Positions 41,736 through 52,879 of a stretch of 58,000 bases of DNA are shown in pieces. Under the pieces are notes generated by a model. That model saw only the letters and a program-made list of their open reading frames with translations, was not told the DNA's origin and made no database searches. The stretch is from Cryptomeria japonica (lineage: Eukaryota; Streptophyta; Pinopsida; Cupressales; Cupressaceae): assembly GCF_030272615.1 (NCBI RefSeq), contig NC_081408.1, positions 338,430,793 to 338,488,792 on the forward strand, given 5' to 3'. The stretch's first letter is position 1. Each line of letters opens with the position of its first letter. Both the position numbers and the translations under genes were made by a program.

Positions 41736-42516
41736 AATGATCAACAAGATTAGGAGGTGGATGTCATGCTAGATTAGCAATATTAGCACTGTAGATCTTC
41801 TCTCTCCTTTCTTTCTCTTTTGTGACCATTCTTCTATGTGTATCCTTGTTCTTCTATTGTTCCCTAAATGTCTACTTGGGGGCGATTCAAAGCATTGAGA
41901 TCTTTTCTTGGTCTCTTTCATGTTGACTCAAAAGACATTCTCTCTTCCCTTTCCTCTAAGGTAGTGTCCTTCTTTGGGGAATGTTGATTATTATATGCAC
42001 ATACATATATGATATACATGAGTTATCATACATAATACTGACCCCGAGGAAAGTGAAACTACCTCGTACCTCATGTTTTGTGTTCATTATCCTTGGGTTT
42101 ATTCCTTGATTGCGGGCTAAATCCTTGCGATAACGTGCTTCCTTTCTTCTCTCTCTCTTGGGTGTATCCTACCTCAAAGCAATCATTCCTGATAAGGCGT
42201 GTGCGGTCGCTTTAACATGGGGGAATACACTCCCCTCATACTTTCATTCTTGATACTTAGAATTACTTAGTGAACTTTTTTTTGCTTTGTAATCTTTAGT
42301 ATCCTTTCTTTCGTGACTCATAGTGAGGGGAAATTTTCTACTTGCAGTCATGGTTCTTTCCTTCTCGATCTTCCCTTTTACTTTGTCCATCGAAGTCATA
42401 ATATCCTAAGTTCACTGGGGGCTTGGTGCATCTTGAAAAGTCTTTCAATCATGTTTCCTTGTACTTTACCTACAGTATTAGCGTATGCTCATGCTCCTGC
42501 TAAAGTGGGGGCTAAA
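41736..42516 (+). other. Element F 3' non-coding region and polypurine tract
   Basis: No open frame of note. G-rich phrases TTGGGGGCGATT (about 41878) and CACTGGGGGCTTGG (about 42413) precede the tract AAAGTGGGGGCTAAA at 42502-42516 that abuts the 3' LTR. Confidence 0.65.
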
Positions 42517-42663
42517 TGTAGTGGCATAAAATTGCAACCCTAGCAATCTTTGACTGCATTAGGGTCCTCATGCATGAAATATCGAATCCCCTAACCTGAT
42601 CAGAGACCGGAGACTGCTCAACCCTCAGAATCTGCTTCTTCCTTGGACTATATATCACCTTGT

Positions 42664-44143
42664 TGTTGGTATTATAACAGACAATAAGAGATTGCTGGCA
42701 TTTCAATTAGGATATTGAGAAGGTTGCTGATAATTATGGATATAACTGATTAAGGATGTTTACTATCTTCACAATATTATTTTGTCATTGATGTCAAGAA
42801 ATTGATTTTCTGATTTAGTAGGATGTTGCCATATCCTAAGAAGTATGTTTGTGATGAATAAGGGGAGGAATAAGTTATTCAATGGGAAATTATTACCAAG
42901 TTAGACAATGATGAGATCATGTTGTTTAGATTGTTTTGATATCCTACATATGTTATTGTTTGTAAGGTTAATACTATACTATGTTACCGAGCAAGGAACC
43001 TAGTCGATAAAACCTAAGGAACCTAGTCAGTAAACCCTAAGGTTATCGCTATCGGTTAATGAAGGCGGAATGTCTACTGAGTGAAGTTTAGTATTCACCG
43101 AGTTGCAACCGAGTAATAACAGAATGTATTGGATGTATACATGCGTTATTTAATGATGGAAGCTGATGAGCTAGTTATGATTAAATGATTGATACAACGT
43201 GTATGAAGTTTGTTAAGGATCTATGGCAATGGAAGATCAGCAAGAAGATCTACAGCTCAGATTAAACAACAATACCCTAGCACAAGTTCCAAGAAATATA
43301 TGCAAGTTCCAAGGCGAGGTAAAATGTTTTCCGATCGAAGGATACATTGAACCTGGTCAAGATTAAAGATCTGATGGCTATGATTGATCATGGGAAATGT
43401 GATCAAAGAGATTAAGCGGTTAGCAAATTGTTTATAAATAAGGAACTGTTGATAAACAATGTATGCAGGCAAGTGTAAGCACATGGATGCTACATAGTGA
43501 TTACTGAGCACAGAAGCTTGAAGACCTGTTTCAATAACAGAGTAAGGAGCCCAACAGAGGGACAAGATAAGTCTTATGACTAGATTGTATTGAGCAAATA
43601 AGAATCTTCTTTAGCATTTTAGATGCAAAGTTGCAGACATACTCATTACTGTTGTTTATTTGTAAGTGACAGAAAATCTCTTAACCAAGTGGACTTAACA
43701 GTCTTATCTGTAAATCCTCTAGCAAGGTGACATTCTGATTGAGTGTTTGAAACCCTTTAACAAGGTCACCTCTAACAAGGTGAAGATCCTAACAGATCTG
43801 AGGGAAATCCCTTAACCGGGTCACATCTAGCAATGTGTTTGTAATCTTTAACAGGACTTGCTTTTAACCGAGCATACTCTAGAAGAGTATATTTCTTAGT
43901 GGGTCTGAAATCCCACAGTGGTTTTTCCCTATTTGCGTTTCCACGTTAAATCTAGTGTTATGAGTGTTGTTATGATTATGTGTTCTTAAGGTTGCATGTT
44001 TTACATTTTTTATTACATATATCTGTTTAAGCTACCGAGGTTGAATCTGTTGAATATATTGAAGATTAAGTTTGTATGATTCACCCCCCCTCTCATCTTG
44101 TTAGCTTGGCATCTGTACTTAACAATTAGTATCAGAACTATCA
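42664..44143 (+). repeat. Element G 5' LTR
   Basis: 1480 bp. Candidate TATA box TATAAATA at 43433-43440. Near its end is ATTCACCCCCCCTCTCATC (about 44080-44098). It contains repeated phrases of the type CTCTAGCAAGGTGAC / CTCTAACAAGGTGAA. Nearly identical to 48746-50228. Confidence 0.95.
43433..43440 (+). promoter_or_regulatory. Candidate TATA box in element G 5' LTR
   Basis: TATAAATA, conserved at 49515-49522 in the other LTR, about 700 bp before the LTR end. Plausible core promoter of the genomic transcript. Confidence 0.5.
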
Positions 44144-44145
44144 AT

Positions 44146-44157
44146 TGGTATTAGAGC
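44146..44157 (+). other. Element G primer-binding site (initiator tRNA-Met, one mismatch)
   Basis: TGGTATTAGAGC, two bases after the LTR. The consensus is TGGTATCAGAGC, so one C has become T. Confidence 0.9.
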
Positions 44158-44208
44158 TTTTGACTCTGGAAGAAAAAGTTTAAAGGTACTTGAGGAAAAG
44201 ATCCAAAG

Positions 44209-45135
44209 ATGTATAAGAGGGATGCACCAAAGCTGAACAAGTCAAGCATCTGTACATGGTAGAAAAGGATGAAGCTGCACCTATCAGGAGTTGGAGAATA
44301 TGTTGTATATTATCTGGAGAATGATTTCATTACACCTAGCACCTATCCATTGACAATGGAAGAGATAAAGGAAAAGGAAGAACATATTCAAGCAATGATT
44401 GAAATAACATCTGCATTAACCGACTCAGAGTGTAATGATCTAGAAGGCTGCAATGATGCCAAGGCAATGTGGGACAAGCTCATATCTGTGTATGGTGGTG
44501 ATGAACATGTTCAAAGAGAAAAAGTGGATAGTCTAAGAGGACAACTTGAATCCATGAGAATGAATGAAGGTGAGAACATAACCCAGTACAATACAAGGTT
44601 AAAGGAGATTGTTAATCAAATCAAAGGAGCAGGAGGAACCATTGAAGAGAAGGATGTCACAAGTAAGTTATTAAGAACCCTTCTACCAGCTTATGCAATC
44701 CGAGTCTCTGCAATCAACAAATTGAGGTATGTACCCAATATGCTAGTTTCTTTGGATGCTACTATTGGTAAGCTACATGCATTTGAGTTAAGTAACTTTG
44801 ATAACAGTGGGTCTTCGGTAAATAAAATTGAGTCTGCATTTAGTTCTTTTCATCTTGATGAATGTGATGATTACAATGATAGAAAGTATAAGTACTCTGA
44901 AGGGAATCATAGTGGAGCAAGTGAAAGATTTCACAAAAACATGGAGGAGGTACACAAACTTTATGAAGAAATCAGAAAGCAAGAAGAGTTTGAAGCACTA
45001 TTAGCTAGAAGGCTACCGAGAGGAAAAGGTAAGTACAAAGGAAAGTTGCCTTTGAAATTTTTTAACTGTGATAGAATAGGACACATGGCTTCTAATTGCC
45101 CTGACAAAGAATCAAGTGAAAAGAGAGATTACTGA
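44209..45135 (+). pseudogene. Element G gag
   Basis: ATG at 44209; a TAG at 44260-44262 sits within the N-terminal part, after which the frame is open from 44263 to 45135. It carries the UBN2-type gag domain (MKLHLSGVGEYV, AMWDKLISVYGGDEHVQREK, LRTLLPAYAIRVSAIN), a helical stretch (MEEVHKLYEEIRKQEEFEALLARRL) and a CCHC knuckle in which the first Cys is Phe (FFNCDRIGHMASNC). TGA at 45133 precedes the protease part in the same frame. Gag would build the particle. Counterpart of A gag at 11312-12379. Confidence 0.9.
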
Positions 45136-45842
45136 AATGATAGACAGAAAGATAATCATTACAGAGGACACTGAGACTTCAGAAGAAGAGATAAAAAGAC
45201 ATGTCTAATAGCTGATGAGGAATCTAATGATGATAAATCAGATGAAACTGATACAAAGGAAGTTGTTTATGTGGCTATCAAAGATGGATCAGATGAAGAA
45301 AGGTACGAAGAAAAAGATTTAATATCTCACATAAATACTAATGATTCTTGGATCATAGATAGTGGATGCTCACATCACATGACAGGTGATAAACACAAGT
45401 TTGTTATGTTAAAAGATAATGATGGAGGTTATGTAAGATTTGGTAATGATGCACCATGTTTGGTGAGAGGTAAAGGATCGATAACACTCTTGACAATGCT
45501 AAATGTAATGATGTTTATTGGGTTGAAGGTTTAAAATACAATTTGTTGAGTGTAGCACAGCTAAACAATACAAGATACCGAATAGAGTTTCAGAAAGGAA
45601 TTGTCAAAGTTCATGACAAGCATGGGAAGTTAGCAGCTACCGAGACAAACAAAAGGTAACACATTTCACCTTGACTCAACTTAGAATAAGTGTCTATATG
45701 GAAAGATAGATGATACCTGGTCATGGCATAAAAGATTTTGTCGTGTAAATTTTGATAATCTGATCAAAATAAGCAAGAAGACCGAGTAAGAGGTCTACCG
45801 AGTCTTGAGAAACCTAAGAATGCTATATGCCAAGGATGCTAG
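45136..45842 (+). pseudogene. Element G protease and pre-integrase region
   Basis: The same frame as gag continues (CLIADEESNDDKSDETD) to the aspartic protease WIIDSGCSHHMTGDKHKF at about 45347-45400, with the D-S-G active site intact, and VRFGNDAPCLVRGKGSI. A frameshift near 45500 leads to VEGLKYNLLSVAQL in another frame. The pre-integrase zinc-binding part is heavily damaged by stops (about 45660-45840). Confidence 0.85.
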
Positions 45843-48389
45843 ATGGGCAAGATGACAAGATCAAGCTTTACAAGTAAGTCCTACACTTCTAAGGGAATTT
45901 TAGATCTTGTGCACATTGATCTTTGTGGTCCTATGAAAGTTCAGAGTTATTATGGTGATAAGTACTTCATATTATTTGTGGATGATTACTCAAGGATGAT
46001 GTTAGTAATGTTTTTAAAAGAAAAATCATAAGCTTTTCAAATGTTTAAATGGTACAAGGCAAGAATTGAAAATGAAACAGGAAGACAACTGAAATGTCTT
46101 CGATTTGATAGAGGAGGTGAGTTCACTTTTGATGAATTTAACTTATACTGCAATGATCATGGTATAAAGAGGCAAGTATCTGCACCGAGAACACCCCAGC
46201 AAAATAGGATAGCTGAGAGAAGAAACAGATCAATTGTGGATTGTGCAAGAACCTTGATGATAGAAAAGAAGGTACCTCAAACATTTTGGAGAGAAGCAAT
46301 CAGCATTGTAGTTTACACCCTGAACCGAGTACAACTGAAGAAAGGAACCTTGAAGACACCATATGAAATCTGGTATGACAAGAAACCTAATGTAAGTTAT
46401 TTTAAAATCTTTGGAAGTAGATGCTATGTTCACAAAGATGACATAAATGGTAAGTTTGATCAGAAATGTGAAGAAGGAACATTTCTTGGTTATTCTTCTA
46501 GAAGCAAAGCATTTAAATGTCTAATCAAATCCTCTAACAAAATAGTAGAAAGTGCAAATGTGAAAATTGATGAATTTGCAGAAAGAAATAATGAAGGAAA
46601 CTCCAAAGAACCAGAAGATTATGAAGGATTTGTATATGTTCAACCGAGAAGTCCAACCGAGAAAATTATTGAAGGAAATGAAGAGAATGTCCAGTTACCG
46701 AGTGATGAAGAAGATCATACAGAGCCTACCGAGCCTGTATTAGCCAAGTATGTCAGAAGGAATCATGCATCAAATCAGATTATAGGAGATAAGGATGATC
46801 CAGTGATGACAAGAAACAAACTGAGACAGAACACATGTTTGATATCCGAATTTGAACCAAGGGTAGTGAAAAAGGCATTTAATAGTGAAGATTGGATAAA
46901 TGCTATGACAGAAGAGATTGATCAAATCAATAAGAATGACACATGGACACTGGTCCCAAGACCGAAGGACAAAGATGTAATTGGTACAAAGTGGATTTTT
47001 AGATACAAGCTGAATGAAAAAGGTGAGGTCATTCGAAATAAAGCAAGACTAGTTTGCAAAGGTTATGCTCAAGAAGAGGGAATTGATTATGGTGAGACTT
47101 TTGCACCTGTGGCAAGACTTGAAGGAGTAAGAACATTGTTGGCATACGCTGCTTACAAGAATTTCAAAGTATATCAAATGGATGTCAAATCTACATTTCT
47201 GAATGGTATATTAGAAGAAGAAGTTTTTATTGAACAACCTGAAGGATTTGTTGAATGAGAGAATAAAGATCAGGTATGTAAATTGAACAAAGCTTTATAT
47301 GGTCTGAAACAAGCACCTAGAGCATGGTATGAAAGATTACACTCTTATTTAATCAAGATTGGTTTTATAAGGACAAGTGAAAACAACAATATGTACATGA
47401 AGAATGATGAAAATGGAATACTGATCTCAGCCATATTTGTTGATGATATTATCTTTTGTGGAAATGACTCTTTATGCAAGAACTTTGGAAATGAAATGAG
47501 AAAAGAATTTGAGATGTCATTAATCAGTGAGATAAAGTATTTTATAGGTCTACAGATATTGCAAATGAAAGATGAGATTTTCATTACTCAATCCAAGTAC
47601 ATAAAGGAAATCTTGAAGAAATTTGGAATGGAGGATTCAAAACCAGTAAGTACTCCTATGACTACCAATTGTAAACTATCAAAGAATGATGAATCTGCAT
47701 CTGTTGATGAGACACTTTACCGATCTATGATTGGAAAGTTGCAATATGTTGTTCACAGTAGGCCAGACATAGCACATGCAGTAGGTATAGTTGCAAGATT
47801 TTCTGCAGATCCCAAGGAAACACACATGACAACAATCAAGAGAATTTTCAGATACTTGAAAGGTGCTGAGGATTATGGCTTAGTATATTAGAAAGGAAAT
47901 GACTTTGATTTAAAAGTTTATACTAATGTTGATTGGGCAGGCAACATAGATGATAGGAAAAGCACAAGTGGTGGAGCTTTCTTTTTAGGAGAAAGACTAG
48001 TGAGTTGGCTTAGCAAGAAACAAGGATGTATTTCACAGTCTACAGCAGAAGCTGAATATGTTGCTGCAGCATTAAATTGTACCAATATAGCATGGATCAA
48101 ACAATTATTGGAAGGCATAAATGAGAAAGTTACCGAGCCAGTAATTATATTCTGTGATAATAATAGTGCCATTAAAATTTCAAAGAATCCTGTTATGCAC
48201 TCTAAGACAAAGCACATCTCTATCAAATATCATTATCCTAGAGAAGAAGCTCAAGAGAAGAAAGTGGTGTTGGAGTATGTTAGTTCAAAGGAACCAATAG
48301 CAGATATTTTCACCAAGCCACTGCCAAGGGACACTTTTGAGTATCTCAAAAGTAAGTTAGGGGTCCTACCCCTATCTTCTACTCACTAA
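45843..48389 (+). pseudogene. Element G integrase, reverse transcriptase and RNase H (copia pol)
   Basis: A single frame with stops at 46029-46031 (TAA), 47256-47258 (TGA) and 47889-47891 (TAG). Integrase has its acidic triad intact: Asp in LVHIDLCGPM, Asp in LRFDRGGEF and Glu in [10 protein letters not shown] shows [45 protein letters not shown] and the catalytic IFVDDIIF. RNase H follows (VYTNVDWAGN, where the first acidic residue of T-D-x-D-W has become Asn; IFCDNNSAIKISKN; ADIFTKPLPRD). Together they would copy and insert the element. Only a few substitutions separate it from a full frame. Confidence 0.95.
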
Positions 48390-48745
48390 CTGAGTTCGGT
48401 GAAAGAATCAATTTGATGACTCTAAAGAATATCTTTTAGGAGTTGATGCTGATTTACACACTTTAGGATGTTTTCTAAAGGTGTGCAGGAAACAAAAACA
48501 GGGAACAGGAATTGAAGATAAAATGCTCTAACCAAGACTAAGTTGATACCGAACAACAAACAAATTACTTCACACAGGAAGAAATTATGTATTAGTTTTC
48601 TTTTGGCATTGTTGTCAAAGGGGGAGAAGACTAATGACAGGGGGAGAGCATTTCAACAATCTGAGAAATCACAATCACAGTAATCTGAATTTGAATTTTT
48701 TAGGTCAAATCAATTGGTTTTGCCATCAATGCCAAAGGGGGAGAT
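48390..48745 (+). other. Element G 3' untranslated region with repeated polypurine motifs
   Basis: GTTGTCAAAGGGGGAGAAG at about 48612-48630, GACAGGGGGAGAGC at about 48637-48650 and ATCAATGCCAAAGGGGGAGA at 48725-48744 abutting the LTR. The last is the primer for plus-strand synthesis. Confidence 0.88.
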
Positions 48746-50228
48746 TGTTGGCATTATAATAGACAATAAGAGATTGTTGGCATTTCAATTAGGATATTGA
48801 GAAGGTTGTTGATAATTATGGATATAACTGATTAAGGATGTTTACTGTCTTCACAATATTATTTTGTCATTGATGTCAAGAAATTGATTTTCTGATTTAG
48901 TAGGATGTTTCCATATCTTAAGAAGTATGTTTGTGATGAATAAGGGGAGGAATAAGTTATTCAATGGGCAACTATTACCAAGTTAGAGAATGATGAGATC
49001 ATGTTGTTTAGATTGTTTTGATATCCTACATATGCTATTGTTTGTAAGGTTAATACTATACTATGTTACCGAGCAAGGAACCTAGTCGGTAAAACCTAAG
49101 GAACCTAGTCGGTAAACCCTAAGGTTATCGCTATCGGCTAATGAAGGCGGAATGTCTATCGAGTGAAGTTTAGTATTTACCGAGTTGCAACCGAGTAATA
49201 ACAGAATGCATTGGATGTATACATGCATTATTTAATGATGGAAGCTGATGAGCTGGTTATGATTAAATGATTGATACAATGTGTATGAAGTTTGTTAAGG
49301 ATCTATGGCAATGGAAGATCGGCAGGAAGATCTACAGCTCAAATTAAACCGCAATACCCTAGCACAAGTTCCAAGAAATATATGCAAGTTCCAAGGTGAG
49401 GTAAAACATTTTCCGATCGAAGGATACATTGAACCTGGTAAAGATTGAAGATCTGATGGCTATGATTGATCATGGGAAATGTGATCAAAGAGATTAAGCG
49501 GTTAGCAAATTGTTTATAAATAAGGAACTGTTGATAAACAATGTATGTGGGCAAGTGTAAGCATAGGGATGCTACATAGTGATTACCGAGCACAAAAGCT
49601 CGAATACCTATTTGAATAACAGAGTCAGGAGCCCAGCAGAGGGACAAGATAAGTCCTATGACTAGATTGTATTGAGCAAATAAGAATCTTCTTTAGCATT
49701 TTAGATGCAAAGTTGCAGACATACTCATTACTGTTGTTTATTTGTAAGTGACAGAAAATCTCTTAACCGAGTGGACTTAACAGTCTTATCTGTAAATCCT
49801 CTAGCAAGGTGACATTCGGATTGAGTGTTTGAAACCCTTTAACAAGGTCACCTCTAACAAGGTGAAGATCCTAACAGATCTGAGGGAAATCCCTTAACCG
49901 GGTCACATCTAGCAATGTGTTTGTAATCTTCAACAGGATTTGCTTTTAACCGAGCATACTCTAGAAGAGTATATTTCTTAGTGGGTCTGAAATCCCACAG
50001 TGGTTTTTCCCTATTTGGGTTTCCACATTAAATCTGGTGTTATGAGTGTTGTTATGATTATGTGTTCTTAAGGTTACATGTTTTACATCTTTGATTACAT
50101 ATATCTGTTTAAGCTACCGAGGTTGAATCTGTTGAATATATTGAAGATTAAGTTTGTATGATTCACCCCCCCCCCTCTCATCTTGTTAGCTTGGCATCTG
50201 TACTTAACAATTAGTATCAGAACTATCA
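48746..50228 (+). repeat. Element G 3' LTR
   Basis: 1483 bp, TGTTGGCATTATAATAG to ACTATCA, followed by CTTGT. It has a slightly longer C-run (about 50165-50175) than the 5' LTR. Confidence 0.95.
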
Positions 50229-51006
50229 CTTGTCTGCACTCTGACCTGGAGAAAGGGGTAGGACAGGTGTGCGGTGCCTCTATCCTTGCCCTATTTTGGG
50301 GTAGGACCTTTCCTAAGCATGCATTGTAGGTTGTGTAGTGAGCAGGAAAACTTCCTCAATGTTGGCCTGTGAGGAAAATCAGTTTTATTAACCCTAATTG
50401 ACATGTATTTAAGTGACATTTTCCCTCTCATTTGCATAAGTTCAATAAGGTGAAAATTTGCGATCAAGCGTTCAAGAGCATTCAAGAATTCAAGCATCCC
50501 TTTCAAGCATTAAACATCTCAAGTCTTCCTTCAAGGATAGGTGTTGCATTCAAGTCAAGGATTCAACCATTGAAGAGGAGATTGATTCTAACATTCAATT
50601 CCACACAAGCATTTCTATCAACATTGCAATCAAAACCTCCCTTGAGGTGATTTACATTTCATTCTTTCATTTACATCTACTTGCAAGTACTTTCTTTCAT
50701 TACCTGGTTAATTCCAAAAATGGGGTTTGACCTAAAGGAAAACCCCCAATCCCAACCCATTTTCCTCTCTTTTATGTGTGTAGGTTGCAGGTGCACAGTT
50801 GTACTTTTGGATTCGAGCTCCATTTGCAGAGGTAGAAAAACCCTTTTCGTTTCGCGGATTTTTCGGAGGACCATGTACATTCTCGCCACGGTCCAAGCAA
50901 ATTTTCCTCAAATTTGCAGGGTGGCTTTGTCTCGACATATTACTGCCAGATCCAGGTGCACAGCTTCATCCCATTCTCTGATCTCAAGTTATAATTAGTT
51001 CTTTGT

Positions 51007-51192
51007 CACTTTTCCACTTCATAATTCAATCAATTCCTTTCCATTTCAAATAGGAAGAGGGGGATTAGCTTACCATTCCCATTTCACTCAGAATTCTATC
51101 TTGTTCTTTGAAGGTTGAATCTAGTGAATTCTCCTCTCCTCTTCCAATGTAATTAGGTAAAAGGTGTTTGAAGGTAAATCCATAGTTAAATT
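51007..51192. repeat. Flank of H, left copy of a ~95-bp direct duplication
   Basis: The segment from about 51093-51098 to 51190 (ATCTTGTTCTTTGAAGG...CATAGTTAAA) recurs at about 52601-52700 with four to five differences. The part before it (51007-51092) has no recognised content. Confidence 0.75.
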
Positions 51193-52609
51193 TGTTGGCA
51201 TTTGCATGAAGATTGCATTAATGATATGTTATGTTGTCATTGATGTCAATCAACCGGTAATGATATTGTTGATATTATTGTAATATTGTTTTGTAACCGG
51301 TAGGATGAGCTAGTGAAGGAAACTATAACCAGTAGGAAGAATTTGTGGAGTGAACCAGTATTGCTATATATTGGAGAGTTGAACCGGTAACCGGTAAACC
51401 CTACCTGTTGTTTTTGACAAACCCTAACCGATTAAGTTTGGTGAATTGGTTATATTGGTTTACAATCTGATGATGAGCGACAATGGTTATGACACGTATG
51501 ATTATTGTATGAAGACAATTTCAAGTGATTTTGGTGAGTTGATGTAACGGTTTTTGTCTAGGGAATGAGCAAGTACACTGCATATAATGCAAAGTGTGTG
51601 ATGAGTTACTGAGATCAATGAAGTGGTGATCAAGGAGCGATCAAGGTTTTCTTGATTGATGTGCATAGATTGCTATGTAATCTAATGGTCATACTTGAAC
51701 CAACTTGTTTGTAATCTCTATGAGAATTAGGTTTTTGTTGTATTACTGACCTAATTGATTAATTTATAAGGTTGATGAGTTGTTTAGTTTCAGAGTTGGC
51801 AAAGATCAGTTGAGTGTGTAGTTGCCGAACCGGATGATGTATCTGCAGTTTGAGTAAAGGCGGATAGGAGCATAAGAAGGATCTGATCAAGAAAGTATAG
51901 TGCTATTCAGACAGATCATCAAACTCCTGTTGTTTTCTAACAATAACAGCAGAATTGAAATCCCCTAATCGGGTAAGCTCTAACAAGCTTGGTGCTATTC
52001 AAATCCTCTAACCAGGTGATCCATTAGCTTGGATTTTCAAATCCTCTACCGAGGTTACTCCTTACAAGGTATCGCTTCTAACAAGGCATTGTAGTCAATC
52101 CCTTAACCAGGTGGTCCCTAACAGGATTTGTTCTTAACGGGACTTTTGTAAAGCTTTAACAGGCTAGGCTCCTAATAAGGCCAACTTCAGAAGAGTTCAG
52201 ATAGTTATCTTGTGAGTCTCATCTCACCATGGTTTTTCTCATTTGGGTGTCCACCTCAAAAATATTTGTGTCAAGTGGTGAATGTTTTTGTGGTTATGTT
52301 CTTATGGTCGATTTACTTAACTACTTTGATAAGTCATGATAACCAGAAGCATTGAGAAATGAAGTTTATTGACATATGAAAAAGAATTTGTATGTTTACG
52401 AGTTTAAAGTTGTTTACTGTTAATTTGTTGTAACAGTCAACCAGTTTATCTTATGAGTTTTTATCTTAATAGTGGTATTACATTGATTGTTCTAATTTTA
52501 CTTTGAGAGATTGATTTTAAGATTGGTGAAGTTAGTATCATTTTTTCTATCTACTGATTCACCCCCCCCCCCCTCCTTCTCAGTAGTTGACCAGATACTT
52601 ATTCTTTCA
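51193..52609 (+). mobile_element. Element H: solo-LTR-like copia remnant
   Basis: It starts TGTTGGCATTTGCATG and ends near TTCTTTCA. It has the layout of the LTR of G and A: TGTTGG start, phrases like AATCCTCTAACCAGGTGA and AATCCTCTACCGAGG, TTTTTCTCATTTGGGTGTCCAC, and a GATTCACCCCCCC...TCTCAG end. There is no internal region, second LTR, primer site or polypurine tract, so it probably arose by LTR-LTR recombination. No 5-bp target duplication is seen; instead a ~95-bp direct repeat flanks it. Confidence 0.75.
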
Positions 52610-52879
52610 TCTTGTTCTTTGAAGGTTGAATCTAGTGAATTCTCCTCTCATCTTCCAATGTAATTAGGTGAAAGGTGTTTGAAGGGAAATCCATAGTGAA
52701 ACTCTCATCTCTCCTTGGAGGGAAAGGGTATTTTTTCTCTTGATCTCTCATTCACACATGTTTCACCCACCAATACACATTGGTCACAATACAGTAGTAT
52801 ATGTCAAGTGTGCAGAGTATTAATAGTATGTATGAAAGGTAGCCAACAGTGGTTGTAAATATATTGTTCTGGTAGATCG
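52610..52879. other. Right copy of the ~95-bp duplication and spacer before element E
   Basis: 52610-52700 repeats 51098-51190. 52701-52879 has no recognised gene or element. GATCG at 52875-52879 is the candidate left target-site copy for E, but the other copy is outside the window. Confidence 0.6.

Larger units (their letters stand above)
42664..50228 (+). mobile_element. Element G: Ty1/copia LTR retrotransposon (+ strand), nearly complete
   Basis: LTRs 42664-44143 and 48746-50228 (TGTTGG...CTATCA) have a 5-bp target duplication CTTGT at 42659-42663 and 50229-50233. The primer site at 44146-44157 is TGGTATTAGAGC, one mismatch from the initiator tRNA-Met site. Polypurine tracts are present. 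Gag and protease share one frame (44209-45534). After a frameshifted and stop-rich gap, integrase, reverse transcriptase and RNase H share one frame (45843-48389) with only three stops. The LTRs are very alike by eye, so it is among the younger insertions. It lies in the 3' LTR of F. Confidence 0.95.
36369..51006 (+). mobile_element. Element F: gypsy-like gag/protease-only LTR element (+ strand), split by G
   Basis: The LTRs start TGTAGTGTCATAAAATTG at 36369 and TGTAGTGGCATAAAATTG at 42517. The second is interrupted by element G and resumes at 50234, with homology to the first up to about 37346/51005. A polypurine tract AAAGTGGGGGCT precedes the second LTR. In between lie a gag ORF with a Retrotrans_gag-like segment, a CCHC-like knuckle and a retropepsin-like C-terminal half, and then proline-rich sequence. 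There is no integrase, reverse transcriptase or RNase H. The outer LTR ends and target duplication could not be fixed; the primer site is not obvious. Same class as element Z. Confidence 0.78.
42517..51006 (+). repeat. Element F 3' LTR, split by element G
   Basis: The left piece 42517-42663 ends with CTTGT, the target duplication of G, and the right piece resumes after the second CTTGT (50229-50233). Rejoined, it corresponds to the 5' LTR with one GC-rich unit instead of three. The end at about 51006 is where similarity to the 5' LTR is lost. Confidence 0.8.
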
